Positions 34,640-45,870 are shown, counted from the first letter of the stretch. The stretch is DNA of 64,000 nucleotides from CAXMST01 sp963793415 (GCA_963793415.1 CAWCAC010000002.1:992001-1056000); one strand, 5' to 3'. Numbers and translations: made by a program. The notes: generated by a model from the sequence alone, not told the origin.

Positions 34640-35587
34640 ATGGGAGAGGTAGAAACCGTCAGCGGCCGGATCGATGTGGGCGAGCTCGGACGGACACTCG
34701 GGCACGAGCACCTAAGGACTAGCTCGGAGTCGGTCCGGTGGACGTTCCCTCACCTCTACGACGAGGCCGAGGAGGAGCGGCTCGCGATCGAGGCGATCGA
34801 GCGCGCGATGTCGCATGGCGTCAAGACGATCGTCGACCCGGCCTGCATGGACCTCGGCCGTGACCCGGCCCTCGCCCGGCGCGTCGCCGAGGCGACCGGG
34901 ATCCAGCTCGTCATGTGCACCGGCATCTACGGGGTCCACTACACCTTCATCCCGCAGTACTTCGCCAACCGCGAGCCGGAGGCGATGGTCGAGGCCTTCG
35001 TGCACGACATCGAGGAGGGAATGCAGGGGACCGGCGTCAAGGCGGCCTTCCTCAAGTGCGCCGTCGACGAGCCCGGCATCACCGAGCACATCGAGCGCGT
35101 GCTGCGCGCCTGCGCCGAGGCGAGCAAGCGGACGGGGCGGCCGATCATGGCCCACTCCCATCCGGGCACCCGGCGGGGCCTCGAGATCATGGACATCTTC
35201 GACAGTGAGGGCATCGATCCGTCGATGGTCCAGATCGCCCACACAGGCGACACCGACGATCTCGACTACATCGAGGAGTTGCTGCAGCGGGGGCCGTACA
35301 TCGGCATGGACCGCTACGGCCTCGACATCATCCTTCCGACCGCACAGCGCAACGCGACGGTCGCGGCGCTGGTCGACCGCGGCCACGCCGAGCGGATGAC
35401 GCTGAGCCACGACGCCTGCGCGACGATCGACTGGTTCCCGCGCGAGCTGATCGGGCAGATGGCACCCGACTGGCACATGGGCTTCATCTTCGAGTCGGTC
35501 CTGCCCGCTCTGCACGAGGCCGGCGTCGGCGAGGACCAGACCGAGAAGATGCTCGGCGAGAACGTCCACCGCTGGCTTGCGCCTTAG
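34640..35587 (+). CDS. Phosphotriesterase-family metal-dependent hydrolase
   Basis: A 315-residue TIM-barrel amidohydrolase. Metal ligands are visible: GHEHL (HxH), KAAFLKCAVDE (bridging Lys), IMAHSHPGTR (His), QIAHTGDTDD (His) and LSHDACA (Asp). This is the arrangement of binuclear phosphotriesterase-like lactonases; many actinobacterial members hydrolyse lactones or aryl esters rather than organophosphates. The real substrate is not known. It is convergent with the RTX-like gene, nine bases apart. Confidence 0.94.
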   Translation: MGEVETVSGRIDVGELGRTLGHEHLRTSSESVRWTFPHLYDEAEEERLAIEAIERAMSHGVKTIVDPACMDLGRDPALARRVAEATGIQLVMCTGIYGVHYTFIPQYFANREPEAMVEAFVHDIEEGMQGTGVKAAFLKCAVDEPGITEHIERVLRACAEASKRTGRPIMAHSHPGTRRGLEIMDIFDSEGIDPSMVQIAHTGDTDDLDYIEELLQRGPYIGMDRYGLDIILPTAQRNATVAALVDRGHAERMTLSHDACATIDWFPRELIGQMAPDWHMGFIFESVLPALHEAGVGEDQTEKMLGENVHRWLAP

Positions 35588-35596
35588 GCGCCGCCG

Positions 35597-36532
35597 CTAC
35601 TCGCTGAGCCAGGAGTTGCCGCCGAGCAGGCGGGCGGAGCCCTGGCCCCGGACCAGGTTCTCGCAGTTGCGCATCCGGTCACCGGCGGAGTCCTTCGTGA
35701 AGATGTCGCGACCGCGGCCGCAGTCGGCCCGGTCCGCGCCCCCGCCGGGCAAGACCCAGTCCGGGCCGCGGCCGGCGCGAACCCGGTCGCCGCCACCTCC
35801 GCCGAGGAGGAAGTCCTCGCCGCGGCCGCCCGCGAGGCGGTCGCGGCCGGCGCCACCGGCGAGCAGGCCGCCGTCCCAGTCGGGGCCGGTCAGCCTGTCA
35901 TCCCCGGCGCCGCCGAAGGCGAGCAGATGCTGGCGCAGAGCGAGGTCGAAGAAGGCGCCGCCGGCGGAGATCACGTCGTCGCCGCTGCCGGCGCGGAGCT
36001 CGATGCTGGCCTGAAAGGGGGTCGGGATCGGGACCCGGACGTCGGCCTCGGCGGCGTTCACGGTGCGTTCGAGGTCGAGGTCGATGATCGCGTCGTCGTC
36101 GCCCTCGCCGAGCGCCACATGCCTGGCGCGGTCGTCGAGCAGGATCACCGGCGTCGTCACGGCGAGCCTGATCTCGATCTCGTCGGAGCCGTCGGCCTCG
36201 GGCGTCGCGCCGGGCTCGAGTGCCCCGTCCCGGAGGTCGAGCGTGATGATGTCGCCACCGGTCCCGTAGACGCGGTCGATGGTGTCGACCGAAGCTGCCG
36301 GGCCGCTGCAGGCGACCGGCTGGGATCCGCGGGCGACGACGATCCGGTTGCCCTGACGGGCGATCGTGAAGTCGGCGCCATTCGAGTCGATCTTGAGCGT
36401 TCCGAACTCGACGCCGCAATCGGTCTTTGGCGCCGCCGCAACCTCTGCCGCCGTCCCGGCCGGCGCAGCGAGCAGCGCCACCGCGGCCAGCGCGGCACCG
36501 AGTAACGGCGCGATCCCCCAGGAACGTCCCAC
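35597..36532 (-). CDS. Secreted RTX-like (hemolysin-type repeat) protein
   Basis: A 311-residue exported protein. After the signal peptide (LLGAALAAVALLAAPAGTAA) a beta-rich region runs to about residue 190, followed by about six Gly/Asp nonapeptide-like repeats (AGSGDDVIS, GGAGDDRLTG, GGAGRDRLAG, GGRGEDFLLG, GGGGDRVRAG). Such repeats bind Ca2+ in a parallel beta-roll. There is no protease or lipase domain, so it may be structural or adhesive. A TTGAGG/TAGGAT pair with an 18-base spacer precedes the GTG start. Confidence 0.85.
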   Translation of the reverse strand: MGRSWGIAPLLGAALAAVALLAAPAGTAAEVAAAPKTDCGVEFGTLKIDSNGADFTIARQGNRIVVARGSQPVACSGPAASVDTIDRVYGTGGDIITLDLRDGALEPGATPEADGSDEIEIRLAVTTPVILLDDRARHVALGEGDDDAIIDLDLERTVNAAEADVRVPIPTPFQASIELRAGSGDDVISAGGAFFDLALRQHLLAFGGAGDDRLTGPDWDGGLLAGGAGRDRLAGGRGEDFLLGGGGGDRVRAGRGPDWVLPGGGADRADCGRGRDIFTKDSAGDRMRNCENLVRGQGSARLLGGNSWLSE

Positions 36533-36539
36533 GCCGGAA

Positions 36540-36545
36540 ATCCTA
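36540..36545 (-). promoter_or_regulatory. -10-like element TAGGAT for the RTX-like gene
   Basis: TAGGAT ends seven bases before the GTG at 36532. TTGAGG lies 18 bases upstream of it and is a reasonable -35. Confidence 0.55.
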
Positions 36546-36572
36546 GCCAGGGCACTCGGCGTGCCTCAACGG

Positions 36573-36606
36573 GGAGCGCCCGAGGCCTCGCGGCTCCGGG
36601 CGCTCC
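36573..36606 (-). terminator. GC-rich hairpin after the glutamine synthetase gene
   Basis: GGAGCGCCCG and CGGGCGCTCC form perfect 10-bp arms around a 14-base loop, 24 bases beyond the glutamine synthetase stop. No U tract follows, so it may be a weak or factor-assisted terminator, or an mRNA-end stabiliser. Confidence 0.5.
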
Positions 36607-36630
36607 GTCGAAGCGGACTCGATCCTCTGG

Positions 36631-38778
<2,148 letters not shown>

Positions 38779-39078
38779 GCGGTTGATTGCTCCTCGTCTT
38801 CGGTTACCAGCGACAAGCGACGGTCGTCTCCGATCGCGCGAGCTGTCTCAAGTTGTGGGAGTGCGAAACCTTACGCCGCGGGCCAAAGAGCGTGTTATCC
38901 ACGCGTACAAAGATCGGCTCGGGCGTTTCGCCGGGCTGTCAGTGGGCATTGGAGGCGTACCGTCCGCGGTGCGGAAAAACCGCCGATTTCGCGCCTGACC
39001 CGGCAAACGACTTAGGTAGACCTACTACTATGCGCGGCCCCGGGTGTCGCCACATCCGCGAACCCGGAAGCAGGAAGC
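38779..39078. other. 300-base divergent intergenic region
   Basis: It lies between glutamine synthetase (minus) and desaturase (plus) and must hold both promoters. I see GAGGAG near 38795 for glutamine synthetase and AGGAAG near 39072 for the desaturase, a small hairpin GCGG-AAAAA-CCGC near 38968, and TAGGT-ag-ACCTA at 39013-39024 followed by TACTAT at 39026-39031. No pair of elements is convincing enough to call a promoter, and I see no RNA gene. Confidence 0.6.
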
Positions 39079-40134
39079 TTGACCTCCACCAAGGCCCCCG
39101 AAACGCACGCCGAACCCGACCCGCTCTGGCGTGAGGCGATCGCCCCCTACGCGAAGCCGGTGCCGTGGCGGACGGCGCTCGACATCGTCACCGGCCCGGT
39201 CGCCTATCTGGCGCTCTGGCCCGTGATGATCGCCGCGCTCGACGTCTCCTACTGGCTCACGCTCGCGATCAGCGTCCTCGCCGCCGGCTTCCTGCTCCGC
39301 ACCTTTATCCTTTTCCACGACTGCACGCACGGCTCGCTGTTCGAGTCGCGCAAGGCGAACCTCTGGTTCGGCCGCTTCTGCGGGATTCTCGTCCTGCATC
39401 CGTTTGCGGCCTGGCGCCACTCGCACGCCGTCCACCACGGCTCGGCCGGCGATCTCGACCGCCGCGGCACGGGCGACGTGATGACGATGACCGTCGAGGA
39501 GTTCGACAACGCATCCGCCAAGCAGCGCTTCGTCTACCGCCTCTTCCGCAACCCCGCCGTGATGTTCGGGCTCGGGCCGATCTGGTCGCTCGTCGTCCAA
39601 CCGCGGATCTGGGCCGGCAAGAGCAAGGCCCACCGAAACAGCGTCCTGCTCACCAACGCGGTGATCGTCGTCGCGATCGCCGCCGTCTGCCTGCTGATCG
39701 GCTGGCAGACCTACCTGATCATCCAGGCCCCGATGATCATGATCGCCGGCTCGATGGGCGTCTGGTTGTTCTTCGTCCAGCACCAGTTCGAGGACGTCTA
39801 CTGGGAGTCCTCGGATCGCTGGAGCTACGCCGATGCCGCGCTGCAGGGCAGCTCCTTCCTGAAGCTGCCGAAGGTTCTGCAGTTCTTCACCGGCAACATC
39901 GGTCTCCACCACGTCCATCACCTCAGTTCGCGCGTGCCGAACTACAGCCTCCAGGCTGCCCACGACGGACTCTCCGTCTTCGACGACGTCCCCGTGCTGT
40001 CGATCCGCGAGAGCTTTCGCTGCTCCCGCCTGAAGCTGATCGACGAGCGCACCGGCCGTCTCGTCACCTTCAAGCAGGCTCGCGAGCTCCGCGCTCGCAC
40101 CTCGGCGCGAGCGGCGCCCTCGCCGGCTGCCTGA
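39079..40134 (+). CDS. Membrane fatty acid desaturase
   Basis: A 351-residue di-iron membrane desaturase with three histidine boxes: HDCTHGS, HSHAVHHG and GLHHVHHLSSRVPNY, and four to six membrane helices. It belongs to the FADS group that acts on lipid-bound acyl chains; the C-terminal box resembles delta-12/omega-type acyl-lipid desaturases. It introduces double bonds that keep membranes fluid. The TTG start is supported by AGGAAG just upstream and by a normal N-terminus. Electron donors are not encoded nearby. Confidence 0.92.
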   Translation: MTSTKAPETHAEPDPLWREAIAPYAKPVPWRTALDIVTGPVAYLALWPVMIAALDVSYWLTLAISVLAAGFLLRTFILFHDCTHGSLFESRKANLWFGRFCGILVLHPFAAWRHSHAVHHGSAGDLDRRGTGDVMTMTVEEFDNASAKQRFVYRLFRNPAVMFGLGPIWSLVVQPRIWAGKSKAHRNSVLLTNAVIVVAIAAVCLLIGWQTYLIIQAPMIMIAGSMGVWLFFVQHQFEDVYWESSDRWSYADAALQGSSFLKLPKVLQFFTGNIGLHHVHHLSSRVPNYSLQAAHDGLSVFDDVPVLSIRESFRCSRLKLIDERTGRLVTFKQARELRARTSARAAPSPAA

Positions 40135-40180
40135 GTCTCTGCCGGAGCCGCCCGCCCGCTCCGGTTCGGTGCCGGCCTGA

Positions 40181-40186
40181 AACGAT
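40181..40186 (+). promoter_or_regulatory. -10-like element AACGAT for the MBL-fold gene
   Basis: AACGAT ends six bases before the GTG at 40193; no Shine-Dalgarno sequence is seen. Confidence 0.35.
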
Positions 40187-40192
40187 GCGGGT

Positions 40193-41200
40193 GTGAGCAG
40201 CCGCCCGTCGCATCCGAACCGGCCCGAGATGGCGCGCACCGAGAAGGTCCTGCCTGGGATCTGGCGCTTGCGGCTGCCCTGTCCGTGGCCCGGGGTTCCG
40301 CACGTCAACGCCTGGGCCGTCGCCCACGAGGGCGGCGTGGTTCTCTTCGACACCGGGATCGGTGGCGAGGAGGGGGGAGGTCAGCTCGAGCTTGGCCTGC
40401 GCCTCGCCGGATTCGAGCTCTCCGACGTGAAGCTGCTGGTCTGCACCCACTCGCACAGCGACCACTACGGGGCGGCGGCAACGGTGATCGACGCATCCGG
40501 CTGTGAGCTCTGGATGCACCCCGCCTGGGGCCACATCCGGGCGATCGTCGAGGACCCCGACCGCGCCTGGGACCGCCGCATCGAGGTCGCCCGCCAGAGC
40601 GGCTTGCCCGAGCAGTCGCTCGCCGCCTACGAGGAGCGGCGCGGGGAGGATCCCCACATCGACCGGATCGTCGAGCCCGACCGCGATCTGCTGCCGGGGG
40701 TCGAGATCGAGACCGACCTCGGCGTCTGGAATGTCTACGAGACTCCCGGCCACGCACCCTCGCACGTCGTCCTCCATCAGCCCGAGCGGCGCCTGATGAT
40801 CTCCGGCGATCACCTGCTCGGCCGCGTCTCTCTGTTCTTCGACTACGGCCACTCGCCCGACCCGGTCGGCGAGTTCCTCTCCTCGCTCGACGTCGTCGAC
40901 GAGCTCGAGACCGACCTCTGCCTCGCCGGCCACGGGCGTCCGTTCCGCAGCGTCCCGGAGAAGATCGAGGCCAACCGGGAGCTGACCATGCAGCAGCGGG
41001 ACCGCGTGCTCGGCTCGCTGCGCTCGGGTCCGAAGCCCGCCTTCGAGGTGGTCGCCGACCTGCTCGGCGACAACTACTCGCCCGCGACCGCCGCCTGGGG
41101 CCTGCAGATCGCCCTCGCCCAGCTCGACCACCTCGAGATCGAAGGCCGCGCCCGCAGCCACCCCGAAGGCGACCAGAAGATCTGGGAGTACGTGGAGTAG
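40193..41200 (+). CDS. Metallo-beta-lactamase-fold hydrolase
   Basis: A 335-residue enzyme with the metal-binding motif CTHSHSDHYGA, followed by ETPGHAPSHVVL (His), ISGDHLLG (Asp) and LAGHGRPF (His). The C-terminal 90 residues form a winged-helix-like domain often attached to this group (LACTB2/glyoxalase II-like enzymes). Typical substrates are thioesters or phosphodiesters; which one is unclear. It follows the desaturase by 58 bases, with its own -10-like element. Confidence 0.93.
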   Translation: MSSRPSHPNRPEMARTEKVLPGIWRLRLPCPWPGVPHVNAWAVAHEGGVVLFDTGIGGEEGGGQLELGLRLAGFELSDVKLLVCTHSHSDHYGAAATVIDASGCELWMHPAWGHIRAIVEDPDRAWDRRIEVARQSGLPEQSLAAYEERRGEDPHIDRIVEPDRDLLPGVEIETDLGVWNVYETPGHAPSHVVLHQPERRLMISGDHLLGRVSLFFDYGHSPDPVGEFLSSLDVVDELETDLCLAGHGRPFRSVPEKIEANRELTMQQRDRVLGSLRSGPKPAFEVVADLLGDNYSPATAAWGLQIALAQLDHLEIEGRARSHPEGDQKIWEYVE

Positions 41201-41234
41201 GGGGCGTCGAGGGATGGGCAGGGTTCGGCCGGGC

Positions 41235-41258
41235 TGCAGGGACGGTTTGCAGTGAGGG
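41235..41258 (+). repeat. Left arm of split inverted repeat
   Basis: TGCAGGGAC (41235-41243) and GTTTGCAGTGAGGG (41245-41258) are exact reverse complements of two blocks at 41535-41543 and 41509-41522. Confidence 0.7.
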
Positions 41259-41508
41259 TGAAGTGGACTGGCGGGTCGGTCCGAGGTGCCGGCCCGAAGT
41301 TGGTCGCGGACCAGGGTGAGGGGCTCGATCCGAGACGAGATGCCGAAAGGCAGGAATAGTTCAGGCGAATCGTCCCCTCGTCGAACGAGGAGTCGAAAGA
41401 CCCCGATATATGTGGTCAATCGACCTCTCGTCCCCGCCTCACCGAGAATCAACACCGATCCCACACTCACGCCTACGCCGGAGTGACCAACCCCACCCCG
41501 ACCCCCTC

Positions 41509-41543
41509 CCTCACTGCAAACGGACCCGCTCACGTCCCTGCAA
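41509..41543 (-). repeat. Right arm of split inverted repeat
   Basis: CCCTCACTGCAAAC (41509-41522) and GTCCCTGCA (41535-41543) pair with the left arm. Here the blocks are 12 bases apart instead of one, so one arm carries an 11-base insertion. Confidence 0.7.
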
Positions 41544-41624
41544 CCTCGGGCCGCGCTGACAGCCCAGCCAGCCCCGCGCTGACAACCCACCCACCCGGGC
41601 GCCCTCAGCCCCGTCCACCCCGGC

Positions 41625-42761
41625 TCAGCCGCCGACGCCGACCCCTCCGCCGGTCCCGCCGCCGCCCTTGCCTCCGCCCTTGCCGCCCTTGCCGCCCTTC
41701 CCGCCCGACGGGCGTTCCGAGTCGGGGGCGAAGCGGAGGTAGCGCTTGTTGTCGAGCTGTTTGCGCAGGGCCCGCTCACTCGCGGGGTAGTGCTGGATCA
41801 GGTACGGATTTCCGTCGCCGAACCCCTGGTAGTAGACGAGCATCCGCACCCGCCTGTGCGATTCGGCCCACTCGTAGAGGCTGTTGACGAAGCCCGGGTT
41901 GTCGTAGTCCCACGGGGACCACTCGCCGATCATGAACGGGAAGCCCTTGCGCTTGTCATAGAAGCGCTCGAGGCCGTCGAAGTTGGGGTACTTGCCGTAG
42001 ATGTCGGCGCCGACCCAGTCGACGTACCGCTCACCGGGCCAGTACGCGGCCGGCCGGTTCTTGTGGATCCGAGGCGAGCCGTGCGTCTGCGGGCACCAGA
42101 TGAAGGAGACCGGCGTGCGAGCGACCCGCTTCGGAGCGTCGCCCTGGATCTTCGGCATCCCCTCGCGCAGCAGCGTGTTGTTGATCCGGCCGCGCGGCCC
42201 GCCGCGGGTGATCAGCACGACCCGCCGCCACGCCTTGCGGAAGTGCTTGGTCTTGTAGGCGGCGCCGCGGGAGGAGCCGTCGGCGTCGAAGGCCGCGTAG
42301 GCGTTCCAGTGCCCGTTCATCTCAGGCATGAGCCGGATGTATGTCGGCCGGTCCCACTCGTCGAGGAAGTCGTGCAGCCGCAGCAGGTAGGCGTCGCCCT
42401 TGCCCGAGGCGATCGCGCGCGGGGTGATCACCCCGTCGCACTCGTAGCAGGGAGACGTCGAGATGCTGAGGATGCCGCGGGTCTGCGTTCGCTTCCAGCG
42501 CTGCTTTGCCTCCTGCAGGTTGCCGCCCCAGACCTCGAAGGCCTGCATCACCGCGACGTGGCGGTCGACGGCATCGGTGAAGGCGAAGTAGTCGTTCTTG
42601 TTGCCCATGTCGCTGACGCCGGCGAAGATCTTTCCTGCCGGCGGCGTGAACGGCTTTGCCTCGGCGCGGCCGGTGGCGAGGGTGAACGAGGCGAGCGCGG
42701 CCAGCGCCGCGAGCGCGGCGAGGATCGGCGCAGTGCGCGTGCGTGTGGCGGAAACGAGCAA
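41625..42761 (-). CDS. Secreted GH26-like glycoside hydrolase
   Basis: A 378-residue exported protein: signal peptide (APILAALAALAALASFTLATGRAEA), then a TIM-barrel with a likely acid/base Glu in IRLMPEMNGHW and a nucleophile Glu in FMIGEWSPWDY, an arrangement typical of family 26 beta-mannanases and related enzymes. WCPQTHGSPR and DWVGADIYGKYPNFDG also fit. The C-terminus is a Gly/Lys-rich tail (GGKGGKGGKGGGKGGGG), perhaps a wall- or polymer-binding tail. The TTG at 42761 was chosen because it immediately starts the signal peptide. Confidence 0.85.
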   Translation of the reverse strand: MLVSATRTRTAPILAALAALAALASFTLATGRAEAKPFTPPAGKIFAGVSDMGNKNDYFAFTDAVDRHVAVMQAFEVWGGNLQEAKQRWKRTQTRGILSISTSPCYECDGVITPRAIASGKGDAYLLRLHDFLDEWDRPTYIRLMPEMNGHWNAYAAFDADGSSRGAAYKTKHFRKAWRRVVLITRGGPRGRINNTLLREGMPKIQGDAPKRVARTPVSFIWCPQTHGSPRIHKNRPAAYWPGERYVDWVGADIYGKYPNFDGLERFYDKRKGFPFMIGEWSPWDYDNPGFVNSLYEWAESHRRVRMLVYYQGFGDGNPYLIQHYPASERALRKQLDNKRYLRFAPDSERPSGGKGGKGGKGGGKGGGGTGGGVGVGG

Positions 42762-42918
42762 GCCGAATGTCGTCCTGGAGCCGATGGTAGGCGGAGGGCC
42801 GCAACCCGTGGCCCGGCTCGACCGCGTCTGCAGGCCCCTGCCCATTGGCTGCACCCCGACGTCTAAAGTCGCCGGGTGCAGGGCATCCAGCCCCCGCGTT
42901 TCCCCGCATCCCGCCACC

Positions 42919-45870
42919 ATGCCGCTCGTCCCAGACGCGATCTCCGCGCCGGCCTCACGGCTCGGCGCCGCCGCCCAGAACGCCCTCGAGGTGGCGCGCT
43001 TCGGCGGCCTGCAGACGGACGAGCAGCCCTCTCCCTACGAGGTCTTCGCCGAGCGCTCCGTCTTCCGGCTACGCCGTTACTACGCACCCGAGAAGGGCGG
43101 CGATGCCGGTCCCGCGATCCTCCTCGTGCCGCCGATGATGCTCGCCGCCGACGTCTACGACGTCTCGCCATCGAGCAGCGGCGTCACGATCCTGCACGAC
43201 GGAGGCGTCGATCCCTGGGTCGTCGACTTCGGAGCGCCCGAGAAGGAGGAGGGGGGCCTCGAGCGGTCGCTCACCGACCACGTGCTCGCGGTCTCGGAGG
43301 CGATCGACCTGGTCGCCGAGGAGACCGGCCGGGACGTCCACATCGGCGGCTACTCCCAGGGCGGCATGTTCACCTACCAGGCAGCCGCGTTTCGCCGCAG
43401 CCGCGGGATCGCAAGCGTGATCGTCTTCGGCAGCCCCGTCGACACCCGCGGCACGCTCACCTTCGGGATGCCCGAGGAGGTTCTGACCCGGGGCGCCGCC
43501 TTCCTCGCCGACAACGTTCTCGCCCGCACGGCTCTGCCGGCCTGGGCCAGCCGAACCGGGTTCCGGCTGATGGACCCAGGCAAGTCGCTGCGGCAGCGGA
43601 TCCAGTTCCTGCTCCAGCTCCACGACCGCGAGGCGCTGCTGCCCAAGGAACGTCAGCGGCGCTTCCTCGAGGCCGAGGGCTGGGTCGCGTGGCCGGGGCC
43701 GGCGCTGGCCGAGGTCGTCAAGCAGTTCGGCGTCCACAACCGGATGGTCTCCGGCGGCTTCGTGATCGAGGACCGGCTCGTGACCCTCGCCGACATGCGC
43801 TGTCCGGTGCTCGTCTTCGTCGGTGAGACCGACGACATCGCGCCGCCGCACACGGTCCGCGCGGTCAAGCGTGCAGCGCCCCGCTCGGAGGTCTTCGAGT
43901 GCTCGCTGCCGGCCGGCCACTTCGGCCTCGTCGTCGGCTCGACCTCGGTCGAGACGACCTGGCCGACCGTCGCCGCCTGGGCCCGCCACCGCGACGGGGA
44001 CGGGCCGCTGCCCGACGGAGTCGGTCCGGTGCGCGAGGATGGCGACGTGGCCCACGATTCCGGGATCGGCGATCGGATCGGGACCGGCTTCGAGCTCGCC
44101 GCCGGCGCCGGGCTCGGCGCCGCGCAGGCGCTGGCCGGCGCCGCCGTCGGCTCGGCCCGGACCGCCCGGCAGCTGTTCGGTGGCGGCGTCGAGCAGTTCG
44201 GCAGGCTCAACCGGCTCGGCCGGATCAGCCCCGGCACGACGATCTCCTTCGGCCTCTTGATCGACGAGCAGGCGCGCGAGGCGCCGGGTGATGTCGCCCT
44301 CTTGTTCGAGGATCGCGGCCACACGCGCGCCGCCGTCAACGAGCGGATCGACAACGTCGTCCGCGGCCTGCTCCAGATCGGTGTCCGCCAGGGCGAGCAC
44401 GTCGGCGTCCTCATGCAGACCCGGCCCAGCTCGCTGACTGCGGTCGCGGCGCTGAACCGGCTCGGCGCGGTCGCCGTGCTGATGCGGCCCGATGGCGACC
44501 ACGGGCGCGAGGCCGAGCTCGGCAAGGTCGACAGGATCATCTGTGACCCCCAGAACGGCGAGCGGACGATGCAGCTGACGGGCCGCCAGGTCTACGTGCT
44601 CGGCGGCGGCGGCGGCCCGCGCCGGCTGCCGAGGGGCCTCGTCGACATGGAGCAGATCGATCCCGATGAGGTGATCGTCCCGGCCTGGTACCGCGCCAAC
44701 CCGGGCCGCGCCGGCGACCTCGCCTTCATCCTCTTCACCGGCGCCGGCGAGCGCACCCGCCCGAACCGGATCACGAACGGCCGCTGGGCTCTGTCGGCGT
44801 TCGGCACCGCCTCCTCGGCGGCGCTCTCGGAGCTCGACACGGTCTACAGCGCCACTCCCGTCTACCACCCGTCGGCGCTGCTGATGGCGATCGGCGGCGC
44901 GATCGCCGGCGGCGCCCGCCTCGCGGTCGCCGAGGACGTCCCCGCCGCCGACTTCTGGGACGAGGTGCGCCGCTACGGAGCCACGGTCGTCTCCTACACG
45001 TGGACGATGCTCGACGAGATCGCCGAGGCGCCCCCACACCCGGGCGAGAAGCACCATCCGGTCCGCCTCTTCATCGGCTCCGGCATGCCGCGCTCGACCT
45101 GGAAGAAGGTGAGCGAGCGGTTCGCTCCCGCGCGGGTGGTCGAGTTCTACGCCTCGACCGAGGGCGAGGCCGTGCTCGTCAACCTGACCGGCGAGAAGGC
45201 CGGCTGCAAGGGCCGGCCGCTGCCAGGCAGCGCCGAGGTCAGGATCGCCGCCTACGACGCGATCGCCGGCCGTCTGCTCGAGGGCGAGGATGGCTTCGCG
45301 CTGGTCTGCGGCCGCCGCGAGGTCGGGATGCTGCTGGCCCGCGTCCGTCCGGAGACCTACGCGAGCGGCAGCGGCACCCTGCGCGGCGTCTTCGAGCCGG
45401 GCGACGCCTGGCGCCAGACCGGCGATCTGTTCCGCCGCGACGTCGACGGTGACTTCTGGCTCGTCGACCACGTCCCGGCGCTGGTGCGCACGGTCGACGG
45501 GCCTGTCCCCGCCGGCCCGATCCAGGACGCGCTCGGCGACCTCGCGGCCGTCCGGCTCGCCGTTGCCTACGGCGTCGAAGGTGTCTCGGTCGCGGCGATC
45601 CGTCTCCGCGAAGGGCGGAAGCTCACCCCCAAGGACCTCGATCGCGTCCTCGCCCCCCTCGGCAGCCCCGGCCGGCCACAGGTCGTCCGCCTCGTCGACG
45701 AGATCCCGGTCACCACCTGGTACCGGATCCGGACCTCCGAGCTGCGCGAGGACGGGATCCCGGACCCGACCCGGCCCGCGAGCGCCTGGTACTGGGACGA
45801 GGCAAAGGGCGGCTACCGGGCGATCACCAAGGCCGCCCGCGAGAGGCTGCTGCAGGCCGCAGCCTCCTGA
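42919..45870 (+). CDS. PhaC-like alpha/beta hydrolase fused to AMP-binding (acyl-CoA synthetase-like) domain
   Basis: A 983-residue two-domain protein. Residues 1-370 are an alpha/beta hydrolase of the polyhydroxyalkanoate-synthase/depolymerase type (LLVPPMMLAADVYDV, nucleophile elbow GGYSQGGMF, FVGETDDIAPPHTVR, GHFGLVVG). A helical linker follows (about 385-430), then an AMP-binding enzyme fold (about 440-983) with YASTEGEAVLVNL, GDAWRQTGDLFRRDVDGDFW and a degenerate ATP loop FTGAGERTRPNRI. The conserved catalytic Lys near the C-terminus is replaced (VTTWYRIRTSELRE). It could thioesterify or hydrolyse acyl chains; catalysis by the second domain is uncertain. TAAAGT at 42863-42868 is a possible -10. 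Confidence 0.88.
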   Translation: MPLVPDAISAPASRLGAAAQNALEVARFGGLQTDEQPSPYEVFAERSVFRLRRYYAPEKGGDAGPAILLVPPMMLAADVYDVSPSSSGVTILHDGGVDPWVVDFGAPEKEEGGLERSLTDHVLAVSEAIDLVAEETGRDVHIGGYSQGGMFTYQAAAFRRSRGIASVIVFGSPVDTRGTLTFGMPEEVLTRGAAFLADNVLARTALPAWASRTGFRLMDPGKSLRQRIQFLLQLHDREALLPKERQRRFLEAEGWVAWPGPALAEVVKQFGVHNRMVSGGFVIEDRLVTLADMRCPVLVFVGETDDIAPPHTVRAVKRAAPRSEVFECSLPAGHFGLVVGSTSVETTWPTVAAWARHRDGDGPLPDGVGPVREDGDVAHDSGIGDRIGTGFELAAGAGLGAAQALAGAAVGSARTARQLFGGGVEQFGRLNRLGRISPGTTISFGLLIDEQAREAPGDVALLFEDRGHTRAAVNERIDNVVRGLLQIGVRQGEHVGVLMQTRPSSLTAVAALNRLGAVAVLMRPDGDHGREAELGKVDRIICDPQNGERTMQLTGRQVYVLGGGGGPRRLPRGLVDMEQIDPDEVIVPAWYRANPGRAGDLAFILFTGAGERTRPNRITNGRWALSAFGTASSAALSELDTVYSATPVYHPSALLMAIGGAIAGGARLAVAEDVPAADFWDEVRRYGATVVSYTWTMLDEIAEAPPHPGEKHHPVRLFIGSGMPRSTWKKVSERFAPARVVEFYASTEGEAVLVNLTGEKAGCKGRPLPGSAEVRIAAYDAIAGRLLEGEDGFALVCGRREVGMLLARVRPETYASGSGTLRGVFEPGDAWRQTGDLFRRDVDGDFWLVDHVPALVRTVDGPVPAGPIQDALGDLAAVRLAVAYGVEGVSVAAIRLREGRKLTPKDLDRVLAPLGSPGRPQVVRLVDEIPVTTWYRIRTSELREDGIPDPTRPASAWYWDEAKGGYRAITKAARERLLQAAAS

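Larger units (their letters stand above)
41201..41624. other. 424-base intergenic region with long imperfect inverted repeats
   Basis: No plausible coding frame is visible: the frames crossing it are low-complexity Pro/Arg/Gly translations. It contains a split inverted repeat (41235-41258 against 41509-41543), a hairpin CCTCGT-CGA-ACGAGG (41376-41390), an AT-rich patch (gatatatgtg near 41404) and two imperfect 23-base direct repeats starting ccgcgctgaca (near 41552 and 41575). It could hold an untranslated RNA or the remnant of a lost element. Confidence 0.6.

Noticed and set aside
39013..39024. TAGGT-ag-ACCTA palindrome before the desaturase as an operator
   Set aside because: Five-base arms are too short to stand out in 64 kb, and no neighbouring regulator supports it.
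38779..39078. Glutamine riboswitch or other RNA element before glutamine synthetase
   Set aside because: No recognisable conserved core or ordered pairing; only a four-base-pair hairpin around AAAAA was seen.
41625..41720. Gly-codon-rich tract as a CRISPR or satellite array
   Set aside because: It is the in-frame Gly/Lys tail of the glycosidase; there are no regular spacers or repeats of CRISPR length.
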